42,949 nucleotides of DNA from assembly GCF_002954705.1 (NCBI RefSeq), contig NZ_MSCO01000001.1, positions 1,885,969 through 1,928,917 on the forward strand, written 5' to 3'. The DNA comes from Aliivibrio sifiae. GTDB taxonomy: Bacteria; Pseudomonadota; Gammaproteobacteria; Enterobacterales; Vibrionaceae. The translations under genes and the position numbers were made by a program. The notes beneath the pieces are model-generated. The model was not told the DNA's origin and ran no database searches. It was given only the letters and a program-made list of their open reading frames with translations. Shown in pieces: positions 9,802 to 19,505 of the stretch (positions within the stretch are counted from its first letter, which is position 1; each line of letters begins with the position of its first letter).

Positions 9802-10467
9802 ATGACAAAAACAGCCGATTTAAAGGGCAGTAATTTCACCCTTTCAGTATTACATTTACCTAATGATGACATCGCAAAAGCTCTAAATATGCTTGAAGAA
9901 AAAGTGGCTCAAGCACCTTCTTTTTTTGCTTCTGCTCCTGTTGTGGTCAATATTGAAAATGTATCGAATGAAATTAACTTTGTTGATCTAAAATCTGGTG
10001 TCGAACGCACTGGTATGATCCCTGTAGGGATTACGGGCTGCAAAGATAAAAATAAACAGGCTCAGGCAACCGCAGCTGGTTTTGCAGTGATGACCTCTTT
10101 TACACCTCAACAAGTAACACAAAAAGCCAATATGCGGCCAACGATGGTAGTAAAAACACCAATTCGTTCAGGACAACAAGTGTACGCAAAAGATGCTGAC
10201 CTTGTGATTTTAAATCATGTAAGTCCTGGGGCTGAAGTTATTGCTGATGGTAGTATACATATACATGGAACCTTGCGTGGCAGAGCAATTGCTGGAGCAA
10301 GTGGACAAGCAGAAGCAAAAGTCTTCTGTAAAAAATTACAAGCTGAACTGATTTCCATTGCGGGTAATTATTGGTTAAGCGACCAAATTGACAAAGAGTA
10401 TTGGCATCAAAATGTCATGATCACTATGGTCGAAGACCGTATTCAGATCGATACCCTCACGTTATAG
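9802..10467 (+). CDS. minC: Septum site-determining protein MinC
   Basis: This 221-aa FtsZ polymerisation inhibitor keeps division away from the poles when recruited to the membrane by MinD. The N-terminal FtsZ-inhibiting domain begins [14 protein letters not shown] flexible middle leads into the C-terminal beta-helix domain ([30 protein letters not shown] in the family pattern, then the conserved [14 protein letters not shown]), which binds MinD. The length is close to E. coli MinC (231 aa). It is the first gene of minCDE, 24 bases before minD. Its Shine-Dalgarno signal is weak. Confidence 0.96.
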   Translation: MTKTADLKGSNFTLSVLHLPNDDIAKALNMLEEKVAQAPSFFASAPVVVNIENVSNEINFVDLKSGVERTGMIPVGITGCKDKNKQAQATAAGFAVMTSFTPQQVTQKANMRPTMVVKTPIRSGQQVYAKDADLVILNHVSPGAEVIADGSIHIHGTLRGRAIAGASGQAEAKVFCKKLQAELISIAGNYWLSDQIDKEYWHQNVMITMVEDRIQIDTLTL

Positions 10468-10491
10468 CACAACATAAAAGGAATAATAAAA

Positions 10492-11304
10492 ATGGCACGT
10501 ATTGTCGTTGTGACTTCAGGCAAGGGCGGCGTAGGTAAAACTACTTCTAGTTCTGCTATTGCATCCGGTCTTGCGCTGGCTGGCAAGAAAACTGCAGTAA
10601 TCGATTTTGATATAGGTTTACGTAACCTTGATTTGATCATGGGTTGTGAGCGTCGTGTTGTTTATGATTTTGTAAACGTAATCAATGGTGAAGCAACACT
10701 AAACCAAGCATTAATTAAAGATAAGCGTGTAGGTAATTTATTTATCCTTCCGGCTTCTCAAACTCGTGATAAAGACGCACTAACTAAAGATGGTGTACGT
10801 CGAGTTCTTGATGAACTTATCGCTATGAATTTTGACTTCATTATTTGTGATTCTCCTGCGGGTATTGAAGCTGGCGCATTAATGGCGCTATATTTTGCTG
10901 ATGAAGCAATCATCACAACGAACCCTGAGGTTTCTTCTGTTCGAGATTCTGACCGTATTCTTGGTATCCTAGATTCGAAGTCTCGCCGTGCAGAAGATGC
11001 GCTTGAGCCAGTAAAACAGCATTTATTGCTAACTCGTTACTGCCCTGCTCGTGTAAACCAAGGTGAAATGCTAAGTGTTGGTGATGTAGAAGAAATTCTA
11101 AACATTCCACTACTAGGGGTTATTCCTGAAAGCCAATCTGTACTGAACGCATCAAATAAAGGTGTTCCAGTTATTTTTGACGAAGAATCAAATGCAGGCT
11201 CTGCATACCAAGATGCTGTAGACCGTCTGTTAGGCAAGGAAGTTTCATTCCGCTTCTTAGAAGAAGAGAAGAAAGGTATCTTTAAACGACTATTTGGAGG
11301 TTAA
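10492..11304 (+). CDS. minD: Septum site-determining ATPase MinD
   Basis: The 270-aa ParA/MRP-type ATPase binds the membrane in its ATP dimer form, recruits MinC and oscillates under MinE control. The deviant Walker A motif [14 protein letters not shown] lies at residues 10-23. The conserved region [22 protein letters not shown] follows in family pattern, then the Walker B-like [11 protein letters not shown]. The C-terminal amphipathic membrane helix is visible as [13 protein letters not shown]. The preceding AAAGGAATAATAAA supplies a ribosome-binding site. The length equals E. coli MinD. Confidence 0.98.
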   Translation: MARIVVVTSGKGGVGKTTSSSAIASGLALAGKKTAVIDFDIGLRNLDLIMGCERRVVYDFVNVINGEATLNQALIKDKRVGNLFILPASQTRDKDALTKDGVRRVLDELIAMNFDFIICDSPAGIEAGALMALYFADEAIITTNPEVSSVRDSDRILGILDSKSRRAEDALEPVKQHLLLTRYCPARVNQGEMLSVGDVEEILNIPLLGVIPESQSVLNASNKGVPVIFDEESNAGSAYQDAVDRLLGKEVSFRFLEEEKKGIFKRLFGG

Positions 11305-11306
11305 GC

Positions 11307-11567
11307 ATGGCATTACTTGAGTTTTTCAGACCACAAAAAAAAGCCACTGCTAACATAGCTAAGGAAAGGCTACAGATCATCGTTGCAGAACGTCGTAATG
11401 GCGGCCCTGCTCCTTCGTATTTACCACAATTAAAAGAAGATATTCTTAAAGTGATCAGTAAATACGTAAACGTAAGCCCTGATATGGTAACAGTGTCTCT
11501 TGAACAAAAAGAAGAAGACCTATCAGTATTAGAGCTGAATGTGACTCTGCCAGAAGATGACCATTAA
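11307..11567 (+). CDS. minE: Cell division topological specificity factor MinE
   Basis: The 86-aa protein stimulates MinD ATPase and confines MinC inhibition to the poles. The N-terminal membrane-targeting/anti-MinCD segment is [20 protein letters not shown]. The contact helix is followed by [10 protein letters not shown], then the dimerisation domain ([16 protein letters not shown], then [11 protein letters not shown]). It starts two bases after the minD stop with GGAGG overlapping the minD end (TTTGGAGGTTAAGC), so translation is coupled. The length fits the family (about 88 aa). Confidence 0.97.
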   Translation: MALLEFFRPQKKATANIAKERLQIIVAERRNGGPAPSYLPQLKEDILKVISKYVNVSPDMVTVSLEQKEEDLSVLELNVTLPEDDH

Positions 11568-11591
11568 TCCCCATAATTAATATCGGATATT

Positions 11592-11623
11592 AAAAAGGGT
11601 GGCTATCACAGTCACCCTTTTTT
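11592..11623. terminator. Bidirectional terminator between minE and rnd
   Basis: AAAAAGGGTG (11592-11601) pairs with CACCCTTTTT (11613-11622), with two further pairs inside (one a wobble) and a T-run on the plus strand. It lies between convergent minE and rnd and can serve both. Confidence 0.9.
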
Positions 11624-11643
11624 GATCAAACAGATAATGACTA

Positions 11644-12765
11644 TTATCTCTCAAGTACTGACATAAAACGAGCTTCTAATAATTTACCACGCCAGCCTTG
11701 AACAACATCCGGTTTACATTCAGGCGCACACCCTTTTTTCCATTTCCAAGATAACAACTGGTTTAATTGCTTTTTCGACGCTAAGAATTCAGGCATTAAA
11801 CCTGACTCTTCTGAAGCTTCTTTTACTTCATCCTTTAATAACTTAAATATTTGCTTGTAGCCAGGGTAATCCATTAAACGTGCAATCACTTCAGGATACT
11901 CATCGGCAGAAAGATCATCAGCTAAGTAAGTAAAACGCAATAACTTCCCGCCATGGCGTTGTACTTCTCTTGGATCAAATGCTTCTTTTAACATCTGTTC
12001 TTTACTACGCAGGCTAAAACGCGCTAATTTCCATAAGCTTAGTTCATGCACAATAAAATTAACCGCTAAATCACGTTTTCTTGCTTCTTCTAAACGCCAT
12101 TTTGCGGCCATTTTTAGAATCGCTAATTGCTTAGGATTCAGTTGCCACGCATTCTTAATATCTCGATACGCTTGCTCTGCATCTGGTTGCTTTTCACGTT
12201 TTCTTACTGCAAGAGTCGATTCTTGGTATGCTGCATCAGTCCATTCTGTTTGTGCTAATTCCGCTTGTAGCTTTTCAAATAATGGTAATAAATAATGTAC
12301 ATCTGCTGCTGCATAGTTTAATTGCTTATCAGATAAAGGACGCGCCATCCAATCTGTACGAGATTCACCTTTATCAAGATCTACACCTAAGTAATCAGAA
12401 ACAAGTTTTGCAAAACCTGTCGACAATCCATAACCTAAAAATGCAGCCATGATTTGAGTGTCAATCATTGGCGTTGGCATACAACCCGCATAATGTTGAA
12501 ACACTTCTAAATCTTCACCACACGCATGAAGCACTTTAGTTACCGATTCATTTTTTAATAAATCCCAAAGCGGTGTTAAATCATCAATTTCAACTGGGTC
12601 AACAAGTGCTAATGTCTCGCCATCAAACATTTGAATTAAACCTAAGCGAGCATATAACGTTCGTGTTCTTACAAACTCAGTATCTAACATTAAAAATGGT
12701 TTACTACTTGCTTGCTGACAGATCTCAGCCAAACGCTGACTCTGAGTGACGATTTCAAATTTCAC
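11644..12765 (-). CDS. rnd: Ribonuclease D
   Basis: The 373-aa 3'-5' exoribonuclease takes part in tRNA 3'-end maturation. The DEDDy exonuclease residues are visible: Asp28 and Glu30 in MLDTEFVRTRT, Asp85 in HACGEDLEVF, and Tyr151 with Asp155 in NYAAADVHYL. An HRDC domain follows (from about 210, LNPKQLAILKMAAKWR), then a second HRDC-like C-terminal domain. The length matches E. coli RNase D (375 aa). The order rnd-fadD-(slp)-tsaB-yoaA on one strand is shared with E. coli. Confidence 0.96.
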   Translation of the reverse strand: MKFEIVTQSQRLAEICQQASSKPFLMLDTEFVRTRTLYARLGLIQMFDGETLALVDPVEIDDLTPLWDLLKNESVTKVLHACGEDLEVFQHYAGCMPTPMIDTQIMAAFLGYGLSTGFAKLVSDYLGVDLDKGESRTDWMARPLSDKQLNYAAADVHYLLPLFEKLQAELAQTEWTDAAYQESTLAVRKREKQPDAEQAYRDIKNAWQLNPKQLAILKMAAKWRLEEARKRDLAVNFIVHELSLWKLARFSLRSKEQMLKEAFDPREVQRHGGKLLRFTYLADDLSADEYPEVIARLMDYPGYKQIFKLLKDEVKEASEESGLMPEFLASKKQLNQLLSWKWKKGCAPECKPDVVQGWRGKLLEARFMSVLER

Positions 12766-12855
12766 TATTCTTCCTTAAAAGATCGATAAGGCAAGATAGC
12801 TTAACCTCAATAAAAACTAAGCTATCTTGTCTCTAAAATTTCATAACAAATAAAA

Positions 12856-12883
12856 ATAATGCCAGCGCGTAAGCTGGCATTAT
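12856..12883 (-). terminator. Terminator after fadD
   Basis: ATAATGCCAGC (12856-12866) pairs with GCTGGCATTAT (12873-12883) around a six-base loop. The minus strand continues TTTTATTTG, giving the T-rich tail expected for fadD termination before rnd. Confidence 0.85.
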
Positions 12884-12906
12884 CGTGTTTTTACATTGTA
12901 ACCAAA

Positions 12907-14589
12907 TTATGCGTTTTCTTCTGCTTTATATTCATCACGCAGTTCACGACGCAGAATTTTACCTACGTTTGTTTTTGGAAGATCGTCTCTAAACTCAACA
13001 ATACGTGGAATTTTATAACCCGTTAGATGCTTACGACAATGAGCAATTAGTTCATCTTTCGTTAGGCTTGGATCGCGTTTAACAACACAAATTCGAACCA
13101 CTTCACCTGATGTTGGGTGTGGTTTACCTACAGCTGCGACTTCTAGTACTTTCCCATGAAGCGCAACAACATCTTCAATCTCATTTGGGTATACATTAAA
13201 ACCTGATACTAAGATCATGTCTTTTTTACGGTCAACAATGTGTAAGAAGCCTTCTTCATCAAATTTAACGATGTCACCCGTGCTTACCCAACCATCATCA
13301 GTGATCATATCTTTAGTCGCTTCAGCACGGTTCCAGTAGCCTTTCATTACTTGAGGACCACGAACTTGAAGCTCACCTATTTGATCATTCGCAACAACAT
13401 TGCCTTCTTCATCAACCATTCGCACTTCAGTTGACGGAACCGGTAAGCCAATCGAACCATTATATGATGTTAGGTTATGAGGGTATGCGGCAACCAATGG
13501 AGAACACTCTGTTAAACCATAACCTTCTAATAAGTAACAACCTGTATGCTGCTGCCATTTTTCAGCAACGGCACGCTGCACTGCCATACCACCACCAACA
13601 GATAAACGAAGGTTACTGAAATCTAATTCGTGGAAATCTTCATTGTTCACTAATGCATTAAATAACGTATTTACGCCTGTAATTGCAGTGAATGGGTATT
13701 TTTGCAGTTCTTTAATAAAACCTGGAATATCACGTGGATTCGTAATTAGTAGGTTACGACCGCCCATTTCAATAAACAATAAACAGTTTACGGTTAATGC
13801 AAATACATGATATAGAGGTAGAGCTGTCACAATAAGCTCGCGGCCTTCGGTTAAAACCGGACCATAAGCCCCTTTTGCTTGCATTACGTTAGCAATCATA
13901 TTGCGATGAGTCAGCATTGCACCTTTTGCTACGCCTGTAGTACCACCTGTGTATTGTAGGAAGGCTAAGTCTTCACTATCAATAAATGGCTTGATGTACT
14001 GCATTCTACGCCCTTTACGTAATGCATTACGCATTGATGTCGCGTCTGGCAAGTCGTATTTTGGCACCATTTTTTTCACGTACTTAACCACGAAGTTAAC
14101 AATTGTGCCTTTTGCTCGAGGCAGCTGTTCACCTAAGTTAGTTAAAATTACGTGTTTTACTGGCGTATTATCTACAATCTCTTCTAGCGTACTAGCAAAG
14201 TTTGACACAATAACAATTGCCGCAGCACCTGAGTCTGTTAATTGGTGCTCTAACTCACGTGGCGTATAAAGTGGATTCACATTTACCGCGACCATACCTG
14301 CACGCAGCACACCAAATAATGCAATTGGGTATTGCAATAAGTTTGGCATCATTAAAGCAACTCTGTCGCCTTTTTTCAGTTTAAGTTCATTTTGTAAATA
14401 AGCAGCAAAAGCACGACTTCGCTCTTCTAACTTACGAAATGTCATTACTGAACCCATATTAATAAATGCTGGTTGATCGGCATACTTATGAACCGACAGC
14501 TCAAACATATCAACCAATGAGCTATATTGGTCTGGGTTAATTTCTGCTGGTACGTCTTCTGGGTAACGTGAAAGCCAAACTTTATCCAC
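12907..14589 (-). CDS. fadD: Long-chain-fatty-acid--CoA ligase
   Basis: The 560-aa inner-membrane-associated enzyme activates imported long-chain fatty acids to acyl-CoA via an acyl-adenylate. The AMP-binding P-loop [16 protein letters not shown] lies at 213-228. Later motifs are [21 protein letters not shown] and the C-terminal catalytic Lys region [14 protein letters not shown]. The length equals E. coli FadD (561 aa). It is separated by 182 bases from the upstream hydrolase gene. That gap holds a CRP-like site, which fits known cAMP-CRP control of fadD in enterobacteria and vibrios. No clear FadR palindrome was identified. Confidence 0.95.
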   Translation of the reverse strand: MDKVWLSRYPEDVPAEINPDQYSSLVDMFELSVHKYADQPAFINMGSVMTFRKLEERSRAFAAYLQNELKLKKGDRVALMMPNLLQYPIALFGVLRAGMVAVNVNPLYTPRELEHQLTDSGAAAIVIVSNFASTLEEIVDNTPVKHVILTNLGEQLPRAKGTIVNFVVKYVKKMVPKYDLPDATSMRNALRKGRRMQYIKPFIDSEDLAFLQYTGGTTGVAKGAMLTHRNMIANVMQAKGAYGPVLTEGRELIVTALPLYHVFALTVNCLLFIEMGGRNLLITNPRDIPGFIKELQKYPFTAITGVNTLFNALVNNEDFHELDFSNLRLSVGGGMAVQRAVAEKWQQHTGCYLLEGYGLTECSPLVAAYPHNLTSYNGSIGLPVPSTEVRMVDEEGNVVANDQIGELQVRGPQVMKGYWNRAEATKDMITDDGWVSTGDIVKFDEEGFLHIVDRKKDMILVSGFNVYPNEIEDVVALHGKVLEVAAVGKPHPTSGEVVRICVVKRDPSLTKDELIAHCRKHLTGYKIPRIVEFRDDLPKTNVGKILRRELRDEYKAEENA

Positions 14590-14643
14590 GCTTTTCTCCT
14601 ATTCTATATGCGACTTATTGCTCTTTTAGCAATAGTTCAAAAC

Positions 14644-14659
14644 AGTGATCATTATCACT
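14644..14659. promoter_or_regulatory. Possible CRP-binding site upstream of fadD
   Basis: AGTGATCATTATCACT is a dyad with half-sites GTGA-N6-TCAC, the core of the CRP consensus TGTGA-N6-TCACA. It lies 55 bases upstream of the fadD ATG. Only the sequence match and the known biology of fadD support it. Confidence 0.45.
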
Positions 14660-14771
14660 TTTACGAGTAGACTATTTACTCTACAAGTATAGTCAACTAA
14701 TTTTATTATCAATTCTCAATTCGGTTGTTATTTAACCATGAATGGAGTCTTTTTTTCAATATGTGAAGCAA

Positions 14772-15641
14772 CTATGTGGTTATTTTGTTAACAAGGGCAC
14801 CAATATGGGTACTAATTTGCTCAGGGTATTCTAAATGACAATGATGCCCCCCCTCTATTTGGTAACATTGAAAATCTAAAATATAACGATAACGATGAGA
14901 CTTTTGCTTTAAATGACCATAGCCGTCATTACCAATAACAGCAATTACGGGGCACTCTATTTTTGAGAGTAATGATAAAGCATGCGCTTCACTCATTCGA
15001 TATAAAGAATCGCATTTTACTTTTGCATCCGTTCTCCATTTCACATCACCACCTTTTGATGCCAATGAACGAAGTACCATAGGCTCTACCAGGTGTTCAG
15101 GAAGCTGATTAACTTTAGATCGTAATTCAATTGCGGACTGGTGATCTTTTAATGTGCGCTGAGGCTTATTACGATAACGCTGACGACTTAAGATCCCTTG
15201 ACGTATTCTATCGGAAATCTCAGTTTCTTCTTCACTCAATGGACCTAACGCTTCAATCATCATTAATGCGGATACTTTCTCAGGAAATACGGCACAATAG
15301 GCACTTGCAATTAACGCTCCTAAAGAATGCCCAATTAAAACCACCTGCTCTAATTTGATGTGCAAAATGATTTGGTGAAGATCATCAATATAATCAAAGA
15401 AATGATAAAAATTATCATGCCCTTTATGGGATGACAATCCATGCCCAAACCAATCTACAGCAATTAAATGGTGGTGAGGATTGTGTTTTGCATACGCTTC
15501 CATCGTTGTTTTGAACGTCGCAGCATTATCTTGCCAGCCATGTAAAAACACCAACGTTTGATGAATTTCTTCCGGTTTAATTTCCATGACAGCCAGTAAA
15601 CCATGGTGCAATGAAAATGTAGATTCCTGAAATGAAATCAT
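14772..15641 (-). CDS. Alpha/beta-fold hydrolase (MhpC-like), substrate unknown
   Basis: This 289-aa alpha/beta hydrolase has the oxyanion motif FLHGWQDNAATF (near 32-43), a nucleophile elbow GHSLG with Ser106, a probable acid in the C-terminal half, and the His region EGGHHCHLEYPEQ near 268. No signal peptide or membrane segment is visible, so it is probably cytosolic. It begins only five bases after the Slp-family lipoprotein stop, so the two are probably co-transcribed. It lies between slp and fadD, an insertion relative to E. coli gene order. The family covers esterases, lipases and C-C hydrolases. The neighbourhood suggests an ester or lipid substrate, but nothing specific. Confidence 0.85.
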   Translation of the reverse strand: MISFQESTFSLHHGLLAVMEIKPEEIHQTLVFLHGWQDNAATFKTTMEAYAKHNPHHHLIAVDWFGHGLSSHKGHDNFYHFFDYIDDLHQIILHIKLEQVVLIGHSLGALIASAYCAVFPEKVSALMMIEALGPLSEEETEISDRIRQGILSRQRYRNKPQRTLKDHQSAIELRSKVNQLPEHLVEPMVLRSLASKGGDVKWRTDAKVKCDSLYRMSEAHALSLLSKIECPVIAVIGNDGYGHLKQKSHRYRYILDFQCYQIEGGHHCHLEYPEQISTHIGALVNKITT

Positions 15642-15646
15642 TCTAA

Positions 15647-16195
15647 CTATTTCACTTCTTGTACGACTTTACCCCGTCGGCTTTCAATACTACGCTGATG
15701 AAAGCAACGAGCACCAGTACAAGGCATATAACTCATATCTATATCATTACTCATCACGTACTCTTGAATTTGCCATAAATGCAAAGCAGAGCCGTTTATC
15801 ACAGGAAAAGGATACAAAAACTCCCCAACATTCGCTTCTTCAATACCCGTCGACTGGCCTAAAACAGTCACTAATCGTCCAACAGAATAAGTAACAGGAT
15901 CAATAAAACCATCAAGATAAACAACAAAGCGTCCAGTTGGTTCTTGAGAGAGGTCGGGCTTACCTGATGAGGAGATAGGGAGATTCACAATTTCAATGCG
16001 AGTCGTGTCTTTTAGGTTATCAATACGAGCAATAACACCACCTAAGCGAACTTCGACATTTTCATCATTTTGAGCAGCAGTAACAAAAGCGTTATACTCA
16101 ATAAGTGTATTGGTCTGAGACGAGGTTAATTCTTTAGGAAGGGAGCTGCAACCCGCAAGAAATAAAATACAAAGAAACAGTAATGAAGATTTCAT
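15647..16195 (-). CDS. Slp-family outer-membrane lipoprotein
   Basis: The 182-aa protein begins with a lipoprotein signal ending in LFLAGC, with Cys16 as the lipidated residue and Ser at +2, predicting outer-membrane sorting. The rest resembles the Slp/YeaY family: VRLGGVIARIDNLKDTTRIEIVNLP in family pattern, GRFVVYLDGFIDPVTYSVGRLVTVLGQ-type segments, and a closing region YPFPVINGSALHLW. In E. coli the Slp paralogue yeaY occupies the same place between fadD and tsaB, so this is the YeaY equivalent by position. Slp proteins are linked to starvation and acid stress, but the molecular role is not established. Confidence 0.9.
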   Translation of the reverse strand: MKSSLLFLCILFLAGCSSLPKELTSSQTNTLIEYNAFVTAAQNDENVEVRLGGVIARIDNLKDTTRIEIVNLPISSSGKPDLSQEPTGRFVVYLDGFIDPVTYSVGRLVTVLGQSTGIEEANVGEFLYPFPVINGSALHLWQIQEYVMSNDIDMSYMPCTGARCFHQRSIESRRGKVVQEVK

Positions 16196-16215
16196 AAATA
16201 TCCTTAATTAAATGT

Positions 16216-16530
16216 TTAGATATACAGGTCGACACCGACGAGCTGTGCAAGTTCCTCTCTGCGCTTTTGCAACATAATATCCATATACTCTTCCATCGCT
16301 TTACGATTTCCACCTTCTGGTAAATCATAATGAATACGGGAATTAGCATATTCGGATGCGTTAAGTTGCTTTACTTGATTGGTTATCGCAGTAGCCACTT
16401 TAGAAGGTTGAGCAACCATGGCCTTACTGCCACCCGTTTTCTTAACCTGACTTTTCTTTTCAACGGCTTGCTGCTTTTGTACCTTTTGATTCGGTACTAA
16501 TGTTGGCGGTAGCCCATGAATTGATACCAT
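16216..16530 (-). CDS. Conserved-looking hypothetical protein, 104 aa
   Basis: I do not recognise this gene. The 104-aa product has a basic, Lys/Gln-rich, probably disordered N-terminal half (QKVQKQQAVEKKSQVKK). The C-terminal part looks helical (NRKAMEEYMDIMLQKRREEL). It lies between tsaB and the slp-like gene on the same strand, and a terminator separates it from tsaB. The overall layout (disordered basic start, conserved C-terminal helices) recalls small anti-sigma or adaptor proteins such as FlgM, but no diagnostic motif supports that. Confidence 0.7.
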   Translation of the reverse strand: MVSIHGLPPTLVPNQKVQKQQAVEKKSQVKKTGGSKAMVAQPSKVATAITNQVKQLNASEYANSRIHYDLPEGGNRKAMEEYMDIMLQKRREELAQLVGVDLYI

Positions 16531-16552
16531 AGTGACCTTTCTTTATTTATCA

Positions 16553-16574
16553 AAAAACGGGGAACAGCGTCCCC
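16553..16574 (-). terminator. Terminator after tsaB
   Basis: GGGGA (16559-16563) pairs with TCCCC (16570-16574) around a six-base loop. On the minus strand the stem is followed by GTTTTTTG, a proper T-tract. It lies just after the tsaB stop and partly isolates the 104-aa gene. Confidence 0.7.
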
Positions 16575-16587
16575 ATTCATTTATCTA

Positions 16588-17289
16588 TTATTCACGACCT
16601 GGAAGTTTTTTCCATGTCACGGTATCACGAACATAAACAGGTGCAGATTCTTCAGCTGGTAATGCTAAACCTTGCTCAAATTTTTGTTGTGCTAAAAACG
16701 CCATATCTTCCGCATCAGGATAAAGTATCTCTGAAGCTTTACGCTCTAATGGTAATTCAGTTAATGCTTCTGTATATGCATCCCAACCAGTACCTACCGT
16801 TAACCACTCACCTGATTGCTGTGGTAAATACGTTGATAACGCTTCAGGTTTAAACACAGTTTCTGCAACGTTATAAGTCCATGTTGCATCATCATTACGT
16901 TGATACATACCAAAGTAGACTTCACCCATACGAGCGTCAATTGCTGCAGCCACTTGCGTAGCACCATTGATTCGGTAACCCGCTTGCGCCATTGCTTCTA
17001 ATGTTGAAATACCAATCATAGGTAAATCGGCACCAAACGCTAAACCTTGAGCGATACCGATACCGATACGAACACCAGTAAAGCTACCTGGACCTTGACC
17101 AAATGCTAACGCATCTAAATCTTGTAAGCGCACACCCGCTTCTTTTAATACTTCATCAACAAAAGGAAGTACTTTAATAGTGTGCTCACGCGGTGCCACT
17201 GCACGTCGAGAATAGACTTTTCCATCAACAATCAATGTAACAGAACAGTTTTCAGTGGCGGTATCTACCGCTAAAATTTTTGCGCTCAT
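16588..17289 (-). CDS. tsaB: tRNA t6A37 biosynthesis protein TsaB
   Basis: This 233-aa protein (formerly YeaZ) is the scaffold partner of TsaD in threonylcarbamoylation of A37 in ANN-decoding tRNAs. The ASKHA-fold start [15 protein letters not shown] and the conserved [16 protein letters not shown] and [19 protein letters not shown] segments identify the family. The length matches E. coli TsaB (231 aa). It lies seven bases after the yoaA stop, in the order yoaA-tsaB seen in enterobacteria. Confidence 0.96.
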   Translation of the reverse strand: MSAKILAVDTATENCSVTLIVDGKVYSRRAVAPREHTIKVLPFVDEVLKEAGVRLQDLDALAFGQGPGSFTGVRIGIGIAQGLAFGADLPMIGISTLEAMAQAGYRINGATQVAAAIDARMGEVYFGMYQRNDDATWTYNVAETVFKPEALSTYLPQQSGEWLTVGTGWDAYTEALTELPLERKASEILYPDAEDMAFLAQQKFEQGLALPAEESAPVYVRDTVTWKKLPGRE

Positions 17290-17296
17290 TAATGCC

Positions 17297-19258
17297 TCAA
17301 TCTTCTAAAATGGCTTCTTGTTTTTCTGATTCATTTTCATCGGTCTGATTGGCTTTCGCTAAAAACTCAGACACATTACGTAAATCTCGTGTTCGCGGTA
17401 TTGGCGGTAAGCTTTGTAAAAATATTGAACCATAAGGTCTTGTCACCAAACGGTTATCACAAATAATCAATACCCCTTTGTCTTTTGTATCTCGGATAAG
17501 TCGACCGACACCTTGTTTCAAGGTAATCACCGCGTCTGGAATTTGAACTTGTGCAAAGGCATCACCTCCACTTAGCTGACAATCTTCAATGCGCGCTTTT
17601 AAGAGAGGATCATCTGGTGCGGTAAAAGGAAGTTTATCAATGATAACACAGCTTAGGGCATCACCTCTAACATCGATACCTTCCCAAAAAGCACCTGTAG
17701 CCACCAATAATGCATTACCTAATTCCATAAACTCGGAAAGCAGTTGTTGCTTAGTGGTCTCCCCTTGTACCAACACAGGAAGATCAAGTGTTTGTCTAAA
17801 TTGCTCAGCTAAATCACGCATCATTTGATGTGAGGTACACAAGAAAAAACAACGTCCATTATTCTGTTTTATTACTGGCTGCAGTAATTCAACTAACTTA
17901 TCCACAATGCCATAACTATTTGGCTCTGGCAAAAATCTAGGTACACACAATAATGCTTGAGTTTGATAGTCAAATGGACTCGGTAACGTAAACTGTTTTT
18001 TAGGTGATAACCCTAAACGTTGAGTAAAATGCGAGAAATCATCATTTACAGCTAAGGTCGCTGAGGTAAATATCCAAGCGCCTTCTTTATCAGCTAAATG
18101 TTCTTTAAATTTATCGGCCACAGACAATGGCGTAATGTTCAAACTAAAATGACGAGGAGTACATTCATACCAATACGAATAACCACTAATCGTCGTATCA
18201 CATACTCGCTCTAAACGATTTTTTAATAATGCACAGCGATCAAAAGCCGCATCTAATAACTGACTACGACCTAGTGCTAACTTCAAGACATCATGAGCCA
18301 ATTCAAAGGCATCATTAATTCGTACAATTTCACGTTGTACTGCTTGTGATTTTATCGCTTCACGCCAATTACCACGAAAACTGGTATCGCCTAAAATAAT
18401 ACGAAGATCCATTGCGGCACCAGCCAAACGTTCCGCTACTTTTTGTAACTGACGCATGTCTTTGGCTTCAGTGCGGTAACCGATCTCAATATCTTTCGCT
18501 AATTCAGTTAATTGGCGACTAGAAAGGTTTTGACCAAAATACTGACTCGCTATATCTGGTAGTTGATGCGCCTCATCAAAAATAAAGATATCAGCTTCAG
18601 GAATTAACTCACCAAAACCAGTTTCTTTAATCGCTAAATCAGCCAGAAATAGATGATGATTTACGACCACAACATCGGCATCCATTGCTTTTTTACGCGC
18701 TTTCACCACAAAGCAATCTTCAAAACTTGGGCAATCTTTACCTAAGCAGTTGTCATTGGTAGAAGTTATTGAAGGAATAATGGGGCTATCTTCTGCAATC
18801 GCAGTGCAATCACCTAAATCACCTGTTTTCGTTTCAGATGACCAAGATCGTACTTTCACTAATTGTGTTAATAACTCGGGATTCGCTTGTGGGGTATGAC
18901 TCTCAACTAACTGCTGATTTAAACGCTCAGGACAAAGATAATTTGAGCGCCCTTTTAATAAAGCAACTTGACCATAAAATCCAAGAGATGACGTCATTAA
19001 AGGCAAATCACGATGAAAAAGTTGTTCCTGTAAGTTTTTCGAACCGGTACTGATGATGGTTTTTTTACCACTAACTAAAGCAGGAACAAGATACGCAAAA
19101 GTTTTACCTGTACCTGTACCAGCCTCAACAACAAGTTGAGTACTATTTTTAATCGCATCATGAACCGCATGAGCCATATCAAGCTGAGGTTGACGAGGTT
19201 GGAAACCAGGAATGGCTTTACCTAACGCGCCTGAAGAAGAAAAAATCTTGGCAATCAT
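17297..19258 (-). CDS. yoaA: ATP-dependent DNA helicase YoaA (DinG/XPD-like)
   Basis: The 653-aa superfamily 2 iron-sulfur helicase of the XPD/DinG group is, in E. coli, linked to replication-fork repair together with HolC. Walker A is [12 protein letters not shown] (45-56). The DEAH box is [10 protein letters not shown]. Four cysteines in DCTAIA and NCLGKDC...EDCFV fit the Fe-S cluster ligands. C-terminal helicase motifs include [13 protein letters not shown] and QGVGRLIRD. The length is close to E. coli YoaA (636 aa), and adjacency to tsaB is conserved. It differs from DinG by this context and its shorter length. Confidence 0.94.
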   Translation of the reverse strand: MIAKIFSSSGALGKAIPGFQPRQPQLDMAHAVHDAIKNSTQLVVEAGTGTGKTFAYLVPALVSGKKTIISTGSKNLQEQLFHRDLPLMTSSLGFYGQVALLKGRSNYLCPERLNQQLVESHTPQANPELLTQLVKVRSWSSETKTGDLGDCTAIAEDSPIIPSITSTNDNCLGKDCPSFEDCFVVKARKKAMDADVVVVNHHLFLADLAIKETGFGELIPEADIFIFDEAHQLPDIASQYFGQNLSSRQLTELAKDIEIGYRTEAKDMRQLQKVAERLAGAAMDLRIILGDTSFRGNWREAIKSQAVQREIVRINDAFELAHDVLKLALGRSQLLDAAFDRCALLKNRLERVCDTTISGYSYWYECTPRHFSLNITPLSVADKFKEHLADKEGAWIFTSATLAVNDDFSHFTQRLGLSPKKQFTLPSPFDYQTQALLCVPRFLPEPNSYGIVDKLVELLQPVIKQNNGRCFFLCTSHQMMRDLAEQFRQTLDLPVLVQGETTKQQLLSEFMELGNALLVATGAFWEGIDVRGDALSCVIIDKLPFTAPDDPLLKARIEDCQLSGGDAFAQVQIPDAVITLKQGVGRLIRDTKDKGVLIICDNRLVTRPYGSIFLQSLPPIPRTRDLRNVSEFLAKANQTDENESEKQEAILED

Positions 19259-19317
19259 ATCAACCTACATTCATCGTGAATTTAAAATAAGACTGGGATT
19301 ATGCCAAGATTTTCACA

Positions 19318-19337
19318 GAAACTAAACGTTAAGTTTC
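19318..19337. promoter_or_regulatory. Dyad in the yoaA/purU divergent region
   Basis: GAAACT and AGTTTC arms flank an ACGT centre over 20 bases with one mismatched position pair. The dyad sits 60-79 bases upstream of yoaA and about 170 upstream of purU. Such symmetry could be a repressor site, but it matches neither the LexA nor the PurR consensus well. Confidence 0.3.
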
Positions 19338-19505
19338 CTGAAGGATATTTATTAATATCTCCATATAACCATAAGCTTTGATGAGTTTTCATATTTATAT
19401 TTTAAATTTTACTCGATGAAAAACGCTTTACCTATCCTTCTTTTATCGGTACAACCATAGGTATATCAAATTAATAGACAACACTTCGTGAGCACAAGAG
19501 ATAAA

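Noticed and set aside
19488-19505. GTG start for PurU
   Set aside because: No ribosome-binding site precedes it; the ATG at 19506 has AAGAGA upstream and gives the expected length.
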